Below are positions 28,328 through 36,852 of a stretch of 64,000 nt of DNA, piece after piece. Every line of letters starts with the position of its first letter. The stretch's first letter is position 1. Origin of the DNA: Actinomycetota bacterium (GTDB taxonomy: Bacteria; Actinomycetota; Acidimicrobiia; Acidimicrobiales; Ilumatobacteraceae); assembly GCA_009701715.1 (NCBI GenBank), contig WLJO01000004.1, positions 38,247-102,246 of the forward strand, read 5' to 3'. A program made the position numbers and the translations under genes. The notes below the pieces were generated by a model, which saw only the letters and a program-made list of their open reading frames with translations, made no database searches and had not been told where the DNA came from.

Positions 28328-28487
28328 CGTGCTTCCCTCCCTGAGCAACCTACACGTCGTCAGGAATTCTCCGGGCATGATGGGGTATGAGCACCGTGAG
28401 TCGACAGCGAGACGGCGAACTCTCGAGCGAGGTTCGTGATCCGATGACCAGCAGTCCCTGCAACGAGGAGTTGCTGCGGGCCCTCAG

Positions 28488-29378
28488 GTGCAGCGCGTGA
28501 GGGTCCATCTCGTCGACGGCACGTATGAACTGTTCCGGCAGCACTACGGCCAGGCGTCGCGTCACGGTGGTGCGCCGCCGGGAGCCGCGACGGCCGGTGT
28601 GGTGGCTTCCACCATTGCCCTGCTCGCCGGCGGTGCAACACACCTCGGTGTCGCCACCGACTCGGTGGTGCAGTCCTTCCGCAACGAACTCTGGGCCGGG
28701 TACAAGACCGGTGAGGGTCTCGACGAGGAGATCGTGGTGCAGTTCCCGCTGCTCGATGAGGCTCTGGCCGCGCTCGGTGTTGCGCTCTGGCCGATGGTTG
28801 AGTTTGAGGCCGACGATGCACTCGGGTCGGCTGCTGCTGTCGCTGCTGCGGACGAACGGGTCGAGCAGGCAATCATCCTCACCCCCGACAAGGACCTCGG
28901 CCAGTGCGTGAGCGGCTCACGCGTCGTGCAGTTCGATCGTCGCAAGAACGAGACCCTCGACGAGGCCGGAGTGATCGCGAAGTTCGGCGTGCCGCCCTCG
29001 TCGATTGCCGACTATCTGGCCCTCGTCGGTGACACAGCGGACGGGTTCCCGGGCCTGCCGGGTTGGGGTGCCAAGTCGGCATCGGCCCTGCTCGCCCGTT
29101 ACGGCCGGCTCGAGGACATCCCTGCGGCCGAGGCGGACTGGGATGTGCCGGGCGGGGTCCGTGGCGCAGCCAAACTTGCAGCCACGCTGCGGGAACGTTT
29201 CGACGAGGCACTGCTGTTCCGCAAGGTGGCAACCATCGTCACCACCGTTCCGGTGGGCTCGGTTGACGACTGGCTTTGGCAGGGACCGACCCCGGCCCTG
29301 GCTGCGGTGGCAGAGCGTCTCGGTGCCCCCGAACTCGTGGTACGCGCCGAAAAAGCAGCAACCCGGCGACTGCGGTGA
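28488..29378 (+). CDS. 5'-3' exonuclease / FEN-like nuclease
   Basis: A stand-alone nuclease related to the N-terminal domain of DNA polymerase I, 296 residues. The metal-binding acidic clusters are visible: VHLVDGTYELFR, FEADDALG and LTPDKDLGQCV. The helix-three-turn-helix DNA-binding region is GDTADGFPGLPGWGAKSASALL. It probably processes flaps or RNA primers. The first start is GTG 28488; GTG 28497 is nearly as good. It is distinct from polA, which usually has the same domain fused to a polymerase. Confidence 0.88.
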   Translation: MQRVRVHLVDGTYELFRQHYGQASRHGGAPPGAATAGVVASTIALLAGGATHLGVATDSVVQSFRNELWAGYKTGEGLDEEIVVQFPLLDEALAALGVALWPMVEFEADDALGSAAAVAAADERVEQAIILTPDKDLGQCVSGSRVVQFDRRKNETLDEAGVIAKFGVPPSSIADYLALVGDTADGFPGLPGWGAKSASALLARYGRLEDIPAAEADWDVPGGVRGAAKLAATLRERFDEALLFRKVATIVTTVPVGSVDDWLWQGPTPALAAVAERLGAPELVVRAEKAATRRLR

Positions 29379-29586
29379 CGGCCAGGCGACCTGCGGCACT
29401 CATCAGCGACTGCTGAAGGCTGCTGGCTTCCGCCCCTGACCTGATTCGCAATGCGGACGTTGCACAGGACCCGACCATCACCGCACTCGCCGGGTTGAAC
29501 CCCGCGTACGGTGGCGTCAGCGTACCGTTCCGCTACCGTGTCGGCACCCCTGCGTCGGTGCACCCCGGTGTGCCTGCAATGGCGTA

Positions 29587-29671
29587 GGAGGGGTGCGAGA
29601 GCGGCCGAATCGGCACGCTTGGAAAGCGTGTGAGGAGCAATCCTCCGTGGGTTCGAATCCCACCCCCTCCG
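29587..29671 (+). tRNA. tRNA-Ser (anticodon GGA)
   Basis: Acceptor arms GGAGGGG and CCCCTCC pair. The anticodon stem CACGC/GCGTG encloses TTGGAAA (anticodon GGA), with a long variable arm and the T-loop GGTTCGAATCC. Discriminator G; CCA is not encoded. tadA begins 4 nt after its end. Confidence 0.95.
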
Positions 29672-29675
29672 CTCG

Positions 29676-30137
29676 ATGAGCCAGCAACAGATCCCCGACG
29701 ACGTGGCAATGTCCGAGGCCCTGGCCGAGGCGCGAGCCGCAGGCGCGCGGGGTGAGGTGCCGGTCGGGGCGGTAGTTGTTCACGAGGGACGGGTCATTGC
29801 CCGTCGCGGGAACGAGCGTGAGGTGTCGGGGGATCCAACCGCCCACGCCGAGGTGCTCGCGCTGCGGGATGCCGCCGCCGTGCTCGGTCGCTGGAGGCTT
29901 GACGACTGCACGCTCCTGGTCACGCTCGAGCCCTGTTTGATGTGCGCCGGGGCGCTGCTCAACGCGCGTATCGGACGCCTTGTGTACGGAGCGGCAGACC
30001 TCAAGGCAGGGGCAACCGCGAGCCTCTACAACGTGTGTGCAGACCCTCGCCTGAACCACAACCCGCCCGTGCAACACGGCGTCCGTGCTGCCGAGGCAGC
30101 AGAACTGCTGATCACTTTCTTCGCCGAACGCCGCTGA
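29676..30137 (+). CDS. tadA: tRNA-specific adenosine deaminase TadA
   Basis: Deaminates adenosine 34 to inosine in tRNA-Arg(ACG). A 153-residue cytidine-deaminase-fold enzyme with the zinc and proton-shuttle motif TAHAEVLAL and the PCLMC zinc cysteines, plus the TadA C-terminal NHNPPVQHG segment. It is sandwiched between two serine tRNA genes: the first ends 4 nt before its ATG, the second begins 54 nt after its stop. An alternative ATG at 29709 would shorten it by 11 residues. Confidence 0.95.
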   Translation: MSQQQIPDDVAMSEALAEARAAGARGEVPVGAVVVHEGRVIARRGNEREVSGDPTAHAEVLALRDAAAVLGRWRLDDCTLLVTLEPCLMCAGALLNARIGRLVYGAADLKAGATASLYNVCADPRLNHNPPVQHGVRAAEAAELLITFFAERR

Positions 30138-30191
30138 TCGCAGGCCGTTCGGGCCGGTGGCCATCGGCCCCTGACGGATAGCATGGCCAAC

Positions 30192-30279
30192 GGAAGGATG
30201 CCCGAGTGGCCGAAGGGACACGCCTCGAAAGCGTGCGAGGTTTTTGCCTCCGTGGGTTCAAATCCCACTCCTTCCGCCA
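30192..30279 (+). tRNA. tRNA-Ser (anticodon CGA), CCA encoded
   Basis: Acceptor arms GGAAGGA and TCCTTCC pair. The anticodon stem CACGC/GCGTG encloses CTCGAAA (anticodon CGA), with a long variable arm and the T-loop GGTTCAAATCC. The 3' CCA is encoded at 30277-30279, unlike the other two tRNAs in the window. Confidence 0.95.
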
Positions 30280-30400
30280 AGCGTTGAACGGCCGGATCGG
30301 TACCTACCGGTCCGGCTGGACCGCTTTTTCGGGAGGAGAAAGTCGCCCACCGAAGTTTTTCACTAAAAGTGTTCAAATGAACGTTGTCAGCGGCGGCCAG

Positions 30401-33031
30401 ATGCGGGATCATGGAGTGGACATCCCTTCCATGACGAACGAACTCCCCCCGTCCCCGCCAGCCCGGTCTGTGGCTCATCGCTTCAAGCCGAGCAGGCGCG
30501 TGCCGAAGTGGCATGTCGTCTACAGCCTGCTCGCGCTGTTCGACGTGCTCGTGGTGGGGACCGGGCTCGTCTACGTGCACCGGATCGTGCAGAGCTATCA
30601 CCGCTCGGTGTCCACCGCACAGGTGTGGGACACGCGGCTCAACCAGGCAAGCACGCTCGACGAGGCTGCAGGGCGCGTGAATCTCGCGGTCGACGGGGTG
30701 TTCGCGAGCCAAGGCACCGAGACCGCCGCGTCCCAGGTGACGCTCGCTGCGAATACCTTCGCCACCCGTGCGCGGGTGCTGCGCACCAGCCTCACCGAGA
30801 TCGAGGAAGCGGAGCGCGGCAAGATACTCGTCGATCTCGACAAAGCGGTTCGTGCCATCGAAGAGATGAAGGAAGCAGCTATCGGTGTGATCACCGAGTT
30901 CACGCGGGGGAACCCGACGGCTGCTGCGGCGGGGATGACGACGTTCTCGGCAGCACAGGTCCGGGCGACGGACGCGCTTCGCGCCCTGCGGGTCGACGTG
31001 CGCAGGGTTCAGGCGCAGGTCTTCGCCCGGCAGGAGGACGAGATAGTCGGGCTCCAGCGCCTGGAGTACCTCATCGAGGGACTCTTCCTCCTCATGGTGC
31101 TCGCCGCCACGGTGTACGGGAGTCGGCTGCGGGGCGAGTTCGAGCGCCGGACAGTCGAGAGCGACGCGCACCTGCGCGAGCTCGAGGAGACCTACGGAGA
31201 ACTGTCCGAGGCGCGCGCCGTTCTCGAGGAACGGGTTGCAGCGCGGACCGTCGAACTCGCGCGGGCCAATGACGCGTTGCGCGCCGAGGTGGAGGAACGG
31301 CGCCGGGCAGAGGCGGACCTCCGACTCAGCGAGGAGCGCTACGCGCTTGCCGCGCACAGCGCCAACGACGGCCTTTGGGACTGGGACTTGCGGAGCGGAC
31401 AGTTCTACTCGTCCCCGCGCTGGCGAGCGCTGCTCGGTTACGACGACGACAACCTGCGGGGCAACATCAGCGAGTGGATGGACCGGGTGCACCCCGATGA
31501 CCGTGTCACGCTTCAGGTGAGGATCGGCACACACCTGCAGGACCCGTCGCAACCGCTCGAGCTGGAGCACCGCGTGATGCACCGTGACGGCGAGTACCGG
31601 TGGATGCTCGTGCGCGCCACGGCGGTCAGCGACGACTCCGGCCAGCCGGCGCGCATGGTCGGTTCGCACTCGGACGTGACGTCGCGCAAGAACGCAGAGC
31701 TCCAACTCCTCCACGTGGCCCTCCACGACACGTTGACCGGTTTGCCGAACCGGGCGTATTTCATGGACCACCTCGACGCCGTGCTCAAGCGTTCGAGGAC
31801 CCCGTACGGCACGCGCTTCGCGGTGCTCTTCATCGACCTCGACCGCTTCAAGGTGGTCAACGACAGCCTTGGTCACGGCACGGGTGACGAACTGCTCATC
31901 GAGGTGGCCAAGCGCCTGACTGCCGTCGTGCGCCCCGGCGACATGGTCTCCCGCCTCGGTGGTGACGAGTTCACCATCCTGCTCGAGAACCTGGCCTCCG
32001 ACGACGGCGCCACCATGGTCGCGGATCGCCTGCTCCAGTCGCTGAACGAGCCGCTGCAGCTCGGTGGCTACGAGGTCCGCGTCGGGGCGAGCATCGGGAT
32101 CGCCTTCGGCACCGCCGCGTATCTCGCACCGGGCGAGATCCTGCGTGACGCAGACACGGCGATGTACCAGGCGAAGGCAGACGGCCGCGGCGTCTACCGC
32201 ATCTTCGAGTCCTCGATGTACGACGCTGCGCTCGACACGCTCGTTCTCGAGAGCGAGCTGAGCATTGCAGTCGAGCGCGAACAGTTCCGCCTGCAGTACC
32301 AGCCGGTCGTCGATCTGTTCGACGGGCACATCGTTGGGTTCGAGGCCTTCGTGAGGTGGCAGCACCCGGCGCGCGGTCTCATCAGCCCCGCAACCTTCAT
32401 GAGCATTGCGGAGGCCACGGGCGACATCGTTTCCATCGGTCGCTGGGTGCTCGAGCAGGTCTGCCGACAGATGGCCCTCTGGCGCCATGCGCTTGTCAAC
32501 AGCGATCAGCTCAGTGTCTCGGTGAACGTGTCGCCCCGTGAGCTCTGGCAGGTCGACTTCGTCCCGTTCGTGTCCGGGCTGCTCAAGACGCACGGGATCA
32601 GGCCGAGCCAGCTTCGCCTCGAGATCCCCGAGGGAGCGGTAAGCCGCAATCGCGAGGAGACGGCAACCGTCATGCGGAATCTCGCCGGTCTCGGCATCGG
32701 GATGAGCATCGACGACTACGGAACGGGCAACACGATGCTGTCGGCGATCAACGAGCTGTCGGTGGACACGCTGAAGATCGATCGGTCGTGCCTTGTCGGC
32801 CTCACCCCGGAGGGGCCGGTGCACGATCTCGTCGCAGCACTTGTCGATACCGCCCGGACCCTCCACATCTCCGTGGTGGGCGAGGGGATCGAGACTTCGA
32901 CGCAGGAGCAGGTGCTGCTCTCGCTCGGCTGCACGCTCGGCCAGGGGTACTACTACTACGCCCCGCTGGAACCCGATGAGGTTGCCGGCGTGGTGGCAGT
33001 GGCGCCTCAGCGCACGAACACCACCGGGTAG
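30401..33031 (+). CDS. Membrane PAS-GGDEF-EAL cyclic-di-GMP signalling protein
   Basis: An 876-residue protein. It has a membrane helix (about 39-62), an extracytoplasmic helical sensor region, a second helix (about 223-243), and a coiled coil with a PAS domain (about 306-430). A diguanylate cyclase domain follows, with an intact GGDEF motif at residue 520 and an RPGD inhibitory site five residues before it. Last is an EAL domain whose signature reads EAF and whose DDFGTG reads DDYGTG; the catalytic acids and LKID lysine are present. It could both make and degrade cyclic di-GMP. Start is uncertain: ATG 30401 (GGCGG upstream), 30377 and 30431 are all possible. The 3' end overlaps the convergent P450 gene by 25 nt. 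Confidence 0.88.
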   Translation: MRDHGVDIPSMTNELPPSPPARSVAHRFKPSRRVPKWHVVYSLLALFDVLVVGTGLVYVHRIVQSYHRSVSTAQVWDTRLNQASTLDEAAGRVNLAVDGVFASQGTETAASQVTLAANTFATRARVLRTSLTEIEEAERGKILVDLDKAVRAIEEMKEAAIGVITEFTRGNPTAAAAGMTTFSAAQVRATDALRALRVDVRRVQAQVFARQEDEIVGLQRLEYLIEGLFLLMVLAATVYGSRLRGEFERRTVESDAHLRELEETYGELSEARAVLEERVAARTVELARANDALRAEVEERRRAEADLRLSEERYALAAHSANDGLWDWDLRSGQFYSSPRWRALLGYDDDNLRGNISEWMDRVHPDDRVTLQVRIGTHLQDPSQPLELEHRVMHRDGEYRWMLVRATAVSDDSGQPARMVGSHSDVTSRKNAELQLLHVALHDTLTGLPNRAYFMDHLDAVLKRSRTPYGTRFAVLFIDLDRFKVVNDSLGHGTGDELLIEVAKRLTAVVRPGDMVSRLGGDEFTILLENLASDDGATMVADRLLQSLNEPLQLGGYEVRVGASIGIAFGTAAYLAPGEILRDADTAMYQAKADGRGVYRIFESSMYDAALDTLVLESELSIAVEREQFRLQYQPVVDLFDGHIVGFEAFVRWQHPARGLISPATFMSIAEATGDIVSIGRWVLEQVCRQMALWRHALVNSDQLSVSVNVSPRELWQVDFVPFVSGLLKTHGIRPSQLRLEIPEGAVSRNREETATVMRNLAGLGIGMSIDDYGTGNTMLSAINELSVDTLKIDRSCLVGLTPEGPVHDLVAALVDTARTLHISVVGEGIETSTQEQVLLSLGCTLGQGYYYYAPLEPDEVAGVVAVAPQRTNTTG

Positions 33032-34206
33032 CGCCCGAAGTACGGCCGGGTCGTGGAGGCGTCCATCTCCGGCGGGTTGTCGGGGTCGGGACGACAGCCG
33101 TTGTCGAACATCGTCTGGACCGCAACGGGGACGAGCCCGGACAAGTGGTTGTCGAGCACGTCTCCGTCGAGGAAGCGAAGGCCGGCGGCAAGGTCCTGAC
33201 CGATGCAGGCGTGCATGCCCTGTCCGAAGCTGAGTCCCCAGGGGGCTACCTCCGCTGCCAGCGTGCGGTCCGGGTTGAACTCCTCGGCGTCGGCCCCGAA
33301 CAGCTCGGGATCGCGGTTGATCACCGTGAGATCGAGGATGACCCGATCACCCTTTGCGAACTTCCGCCCATTCGAGAGTGTGATGTCCTCGAGCGCCCAG
33401 CGCATGCCGGTGGGGCTCGACGGCTGGAGCCGGATCGTCTCGTGGGTGCAGCGCTGCACGAACATGCGGTCCTCGGTGACGCGGCGTTCGTCCTCCGGGT
33501 GGGCAGCGACCCACTGGAAGATGTTGTGCATGACGCGGTTGAACGCCGTCGCACTGGTGTGTGCACCGGCGAGCAGGTAGAAAGCGATCTCCCGACGCAG
33601 GCTCTCGTGCGCCATCGGGATCTTGTCCTGGTTGCGCAGCAGCACCGTGAGCACGTCGCGCGGCAGGTCCTCTTCGGTGACGTTTCCGGCCGCCAGCCGT
33701 GCGAGCAGGTTGGTCCGGCGCTCGACGGCCGGCAGGAGGAACTCGGCGTCGAACTCCTCCAGCTTGGTCTGTACCTCGGCAGCCTTGGCCGCCTTGTCAC
33801 CCGTGTAGTGGGCGAGTGTGGCACCCTCGATGAACGTGGTGAGGTACGAGTACAGCCGGAAGCTCTCGTCCGGAGTGCCGTGGGGACGGTCCACCCCCGA
33901 GGTCAGCGCCGCCAGATTCATCATGAGCTCGTGCCCGAAGCTGACGAGTTCGGCATGCCCGTCGGCGAGGTACGGCGCCACCGTGCCACGGATGATTTCG
34001 GGGAACAGCGAGTTCTCGTAGTAGGCGAACGTGTCTCGACGGAACAGACGGTTCTCGAGCCGGCGACGGTCCCGATGCTCGGCCCCGTGCAGGTTGACGA
34101 TGACGTCGGACATGATGACCTCGCCGGCGTCATAAAGGGCCTGCCGGAGATCTCGGTGCCGGTAGCACTCCTGTGCCTCGGCGAAGGATGTCACACGTTC
34201 GTCCAC
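33007..34206 (-). CDS. Cytochrome P450
   Basis: A soluble heme monooxygenase of 399 residues. The heme-ligand loop FGQGMHACIG, the I-helix segment LLAGAHTSATAF with the conserved threonine, and the K-helix ETIR motif are present. Electrons presumably come from a ferredoxin that is not encoded nearby. Substrate unknown. Start GTG 34206 has a TATCAT -10 box 7 nt upstream, so the mRNA is probably leaderless. The C-terminal 25 nt overlap the GGDEF/EAL gene on the other strand. Confidence 0.93.
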   Translation of the reverse strand: MDERVTSFAEAQECYRHRDLRQALYDAGEVIMSDVIVNLHGAEHRDRRRLENRLFRRDTFAYYENSLFPEIIRGTVAPYLADGHAELVSFGHELMMNLAALTSGVDRPHGTPDESFRLYSYLTTFIEGATLAHYTGDKAAKAAEVQTKLEEFDAEFLLPAVERRTNLLARLAAGNVTEEDLPRDVLTVLLRNQDKIPMAHESLRREIAFYLLAGAHTSATAFNRVMHNIFQWVAAHPEDERRVTEDRMFVQRCTHETIRLQPSSPTGMRWALEDITLSNGRKFAKGDRVILDLTVINRDPELFGADAEEFNPDRTLAAEVAPWGLSFGQGMHACIGQDLAAGLRFLDGDVLDNHLSGLVPVAVQTMFDNGCRPDPDNPPEMDASTTRPYFGRYPVVFVR

Positions 34207-34213
34207 GTGCGTG

Positions 34214-34219
34214 ATGATA
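34214..34219 (-). promoter_or_regulatory. -10 box (TATCAT) of the P450 gene
   Basis: TATCAT on the minus strand, 7 nt before GTG 34206; the closest match to a consensus -10 in this window. Confidence 0.5.
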
Positions 34220-34249
34220 CGACGAACGACTCCGTCGTGGCGAGGGGGG

Positions 34250-34750
34250 TCAGGCCGTCACGGTAAACGTCGTGATCATCCCCTTCTTGAGGTGCACGCT
34301 GTCGCCCTCTGCGATGTTGCAGAACATCGCGTAGTGACCGGGGGTGAGGGCAAAAGTGCGGGCGCAGGTGGTGCCGGCAGCGAACTCGGCGATCTCCCCG
34401 AGCGTGTCCGACGCAGGGATAGCACTCTCGTTCACCGAGCCGTTCGCCGCGTACGGAAGACTTGCCGGGTCGTCAGCCCGGACGACGAGCATCTCGTGGA
34501 CCATGGTGCCCTCGTTCGTTGCCACGAAGCCGACGTTGCCCGCCTTCATGGTGTCGCTGGACAGTTCGATCGACCATTCCTTCAGCGAGACGTCAACCCG
34601 GGTTGTACCGGCAGGGAGGTCGGAGGCGGCGAAGCAGGTGATTTCGTGGCGCTCCACCGCATCCGGTGCGTCCGTCGCGCATGCAGTCACAACCGTTGCT
34701 GCACCCAGCAGTGCGATTGCGCAACTCATGAACCCTGTCTGCCTGTGCAT
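34250..34750 (-). CDS. Cupredoxin-like lipoprotein
   Basis: A 166-residue secreted protein with a lipoprotein signal (MHRQTGFMSCAIALLGAA, lipobox VTAC) and a cupredoxin domain. Possible type-1 copper ligands are the His in VHEML and then Cys, His and Met in MFCNIAEGDSVHLKKGM. ATG 34750 is set by a strong ribosome binding site (AGGAGG) 6 nt upstream. It probably carries electrons or binds copper on the outer face of the membrane. It lies between the P450 gene and the divergent MhuD-type gene; a functional link is not shown. Confidence 0.8.
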   Translation of the reverse strand: MHRQTGFMSCAIALLGAATVVTACATDAPDAVERHEITCFAASDLPAGTTRVDVSLKEWSIELSSDTMKAGNVGFVATNEGTMVHEMLVVRADDPASLPYAANGSVNESAIPASDTLGEIAEFAAGTTCARTFALTPGHYAMFCNIAEGDSVHLKKGMITTFTVTA

Positions 34751-34854
34751 ATCGCCTCCTTGTGGGCTGATGACGCACCATACCGAGAATCGCAGGCCGC
34801 TGATTGTCGCGGTCTGCGGTTGGGACACGGATGGGGACCTGCGAGCATGACGGG

Positions 34855-35169
34855 ATGAGCGTCGTCAAGATCAATGCAATCAAGGTGCCCGCGGGGATGG
34901 GCCCCGAGCTCGAGAAGCGCTTCGCGGAGCGTGCGCGCTCGGTGGAGCAGATGCCCGGCTTCGAGGCGTTCGAACTGCTTCGCCCCACTGCCGGCGAGGA
35001 GCGCTACTTCGTCTACACGAGGTGGGACTCCGAGGAATCGTTCCAGAACTGGGTGAGCAGCCAGGCGTTCCAGCACGGCCACGCGAAAGCGCAGAGCGCC
35101 GACGGCAAGCCCGTCGCAGCGGGCGCCGATCTGCTGTCGTTCGAGGTGGTCCAAAGGATCACAGCGTGA
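34855..35169 (+). CDS. MhuD-type heme-degrading monooxygenase
   Basis: A 104-residue ABM-fold protein closely matching mycobacterial MhuD: MSVVKINAIKVPAG, then GPELEKRFAERA, FELLRP, GEERYFVYTRW and LLSFEVV. MhuD residues Asn7 and Trp66 are at the same positions, and histidines at 74 and 76 can provide the heme ligand. Such enzymes open the heme ring and release iron. ATG 34855 gives the canonical N-terminus. Its stop overlaps the cobT start (GTGA), so the two are translationally coupled. Confidence 0.85.
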   Translation: MSVVKINAIKVPAGMGPELEKRFAERARSVEQMPGFEAFELLRPTAGEERYFVYTRWDSEESFQNWVSSQAFQHGHAKAQSADGKPVAAGADLLSFEVVQRITA

Positions 35170-36200
35170 CCCTTGTCGCGCCGAGTCTCTGCGCACAGGC
35201 GCAGGCGGATGCAACAGCACTCTTCGGTCGGCTCACCAAGCCGGCCGGGTCGCTCGGCGCGCTGGAGGACCTCGCCATTCGTCTCGCCGGCATTGAGCGG
35301 CGGTGCCCGCCCACCCCGTGGCCGGGGGCAGTAGCGGTGTTCGCTGCGGATCATGGTGTCGTGGCATCCGGCGTGACACCGTGGCCCCAGGAGGTCACGG
35401 CGCAGATGGTGTCAAACATCGCCGCAGGTGGCGCGGCGATCAGCGTGCTGGCCCGCCAGCACGACCTGCGACTCGTGGTGGTCGACGTGGGGGTTGCCTC
35501 GGCGGTCGGGGCCGCGCACAACGTCTGGTCGCACAAGGTGCGGCACGGATCGGGCGATCTCTCCGTGGGCGCCGCCCTCACGACGAGCGAGGTGGACGCC
35601 GCGCTGGAAGTTGGGGCAGAGGTTGCGTCGAGGCTGGTGTCCGACGGGTCCCGCTGTCTCCTCACCGGCGAGATGGGCATCGGCAACACCACCCCGGCGG
35701 CAGCAGTGATTGCTGCACTCACGGGCGCTGCGCCCGATGACTGTGTCGGTCGGGGTACGGGGATCGACGACGTGATGCTTGCGCACAAGCGGCGAATTGT
35801 TGCCGCAGCTGTTGCGCGTCTCAGCGAGGGCGCCCAACCGGTTGCGGTGCTTGCCGAGGTGGGCGGGCTCGAGATCGCGGCACTCGCCGGCTACATCGGT
35901 GCGGGTGCCCGTGCCGGGGTGCCGGTACTGCTCGACGGCGTCATCACGCTGGCAGGCGCCTGTGTGGCCGAGGCGCTGTGGCCGGGCACCATGCAATCCT
36001 GTGTGGCGAGCCACCGCTCGGTCGAACCCGGCGCAAGCGTTGCGCTTGCGCACCTCGGCCTGAGCCCGCTCATCGACCTCGGGATGCGTCTCGGTGAGGG
36101 ATCGGGTGCCGCAACCGCCTATCCGTTGCTGGTGTCGGCGGCACGGTTGCTCGGCGAGATGGCCACCTTCGACGGCGCGGGCATCACCGAGAACGAGTAG
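35166..36200 (+). CDS. cobT: Nicotinate-nucleotide--dimethylbenzimidazole phosphoribosyltransferase
   Basis: Makes alpha-ribazole phosphate for the lower ligand of cobalamin. A 344-residue protein with the CobT segments LTKPAGSLGALEDLA, FAADHGVVASGVTPWP, GEMGIGNTTPAAA (phosphate/nucleotide binding) and GRGTGIDD, and the catalytic glutamate region near the C-terminus (LRLGEGSGAATAYPL region). Start GTG 35166 overlaps the MhuD-type gene stop. The B12-dependent ethylmalonyl-CoA mutase is encoded 3 kb away. Confidence 0.95.
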   Translation: MTLVAPSLCAQAQADATALFGRLTKPAGSLGALEDLAIRLAGIERRCPPTPWPGAVAVFAADHGVVASGVTPWPQEVTAQMVSNIAAGGAAISVLARQHDLRLVVVDVGVASAVGAAHNVWSHKVRHGSGDLSVGAALTTSEVDAALEVGAEVASRLVSDGSRCLLTGEMGIGNTTPAAAVIAALTGAAPDDCVGRGTGIDDVMLAHKRRIVAAAVARLSEGAQPVAVLAEVGGLEIAALAGYIGAGARAGVPVLLDGVITLAGACVAEALWPGTMQSCVASHRSVEPGASVALAHLGLSPLIDLGMRLGEGSGAATAYPLLVSAARLLGEMATFDGAGITENE

Positions 36201-36852
36201 GCCGGGCCCCGCTGAACAGTTCGAGTGCAGCCTGCACGCTGCACTCCACCACGCCGGCCTCGTCGGCAACGGCCTGGAGCCAGGCAGGTCGGAACCTCGC
36301 GGCAACGGCGAGCGGTACGTCGAGGCCAGAGTGCTGCACGGCGAGCCGGGCGAAATTTGCTGCGTAGTCCGGCGGCCGGATGTCCTTCGAGAGTTCGTAG
36401 AGCGCGAAGGGGTCCGGTGGGGACTTCATCGTGTGGACCGGCGTGCTGAGCACCTGGGAGGTGGGCGCGGGGCCACCTCCAGCGCTACCGGGACCATCCT
36501 CGATCACGGCGCCGCGGACGAGCGCTGGTCTCGCGCCGGCGAGCAGTACGGCGATGTAGCCGCCGAGCCCCCTGCCGACGATGGTGCTCGGCCCGAGGTG
36601 CGCGACCGCGGTGTCGGCGTCGGCCATCAACACCTCGGCGGTGTAGCCGCCGCCAATGGGGACGGTGGACTGGCCGTGACCGGTGAAGTCGAGCGCGTAC
36701 ACGGGCCCCGTCCACGCCGAAGCCGAGTCCGGGGTGCGCGCTGGCGAGTGCTCGCCAAGCCCATGCAGCAGCAGGAGGGGTGTGCCATCCCCACAGCGCA
36801 GTTCATGCAGAGCAAGCTGGATCCGGTTGTGGGTGAGCAGGATCATGCGCAC
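36184..36852 (-). CDS. Alpha/beta hydrolase-like protein lacking the nucleophile
   Basis: A 222-residue protein with the alpha/beta hydrolase core (PLLLLHGLGEHSPA oxyanion region, YALDFTGHGQS). The nucleophile elbow reads GRGLGG where active enzymes have GxSxG, so the serine is replaced by glycine. No convincing catalytic histidine is seen near the C-terminus. It is shorter than the usual 260-300 residues. It is probably not a hydrolase, or has a different function. It overlaps the upstream hydrolase gene by 10 nt and the convergent cobT gene by 17 nt. Confidence 0.75.
   Translation of the reverse strand: MRMILLTHNRIQLALHELRCGDGTPLLLLHGLGEHSPARTPDSASAWTGPVYALDFTGHGQSTVPIGGGYTAEVLMADADTAVAHLGPSTIVGRGLGGYIAVLLAGARPALVRGAVIEDGPGSAGGGPAPTSQVLSTPVHTMKSPPDPFALYELSKDIRPPDYAANFARLAVQHSGLDVPLAVAARFRPAWLQAVADEAGVVECSVQAALELFSGARPTRSR

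Noticed and set aside
30026..32866. A 946-codon open frame on the minus strand
   Set aside because: It is antisense to the clear GGDEF/EAL gene and has no recognisable motifs. High-GC codon bias creates such long shadow frames.
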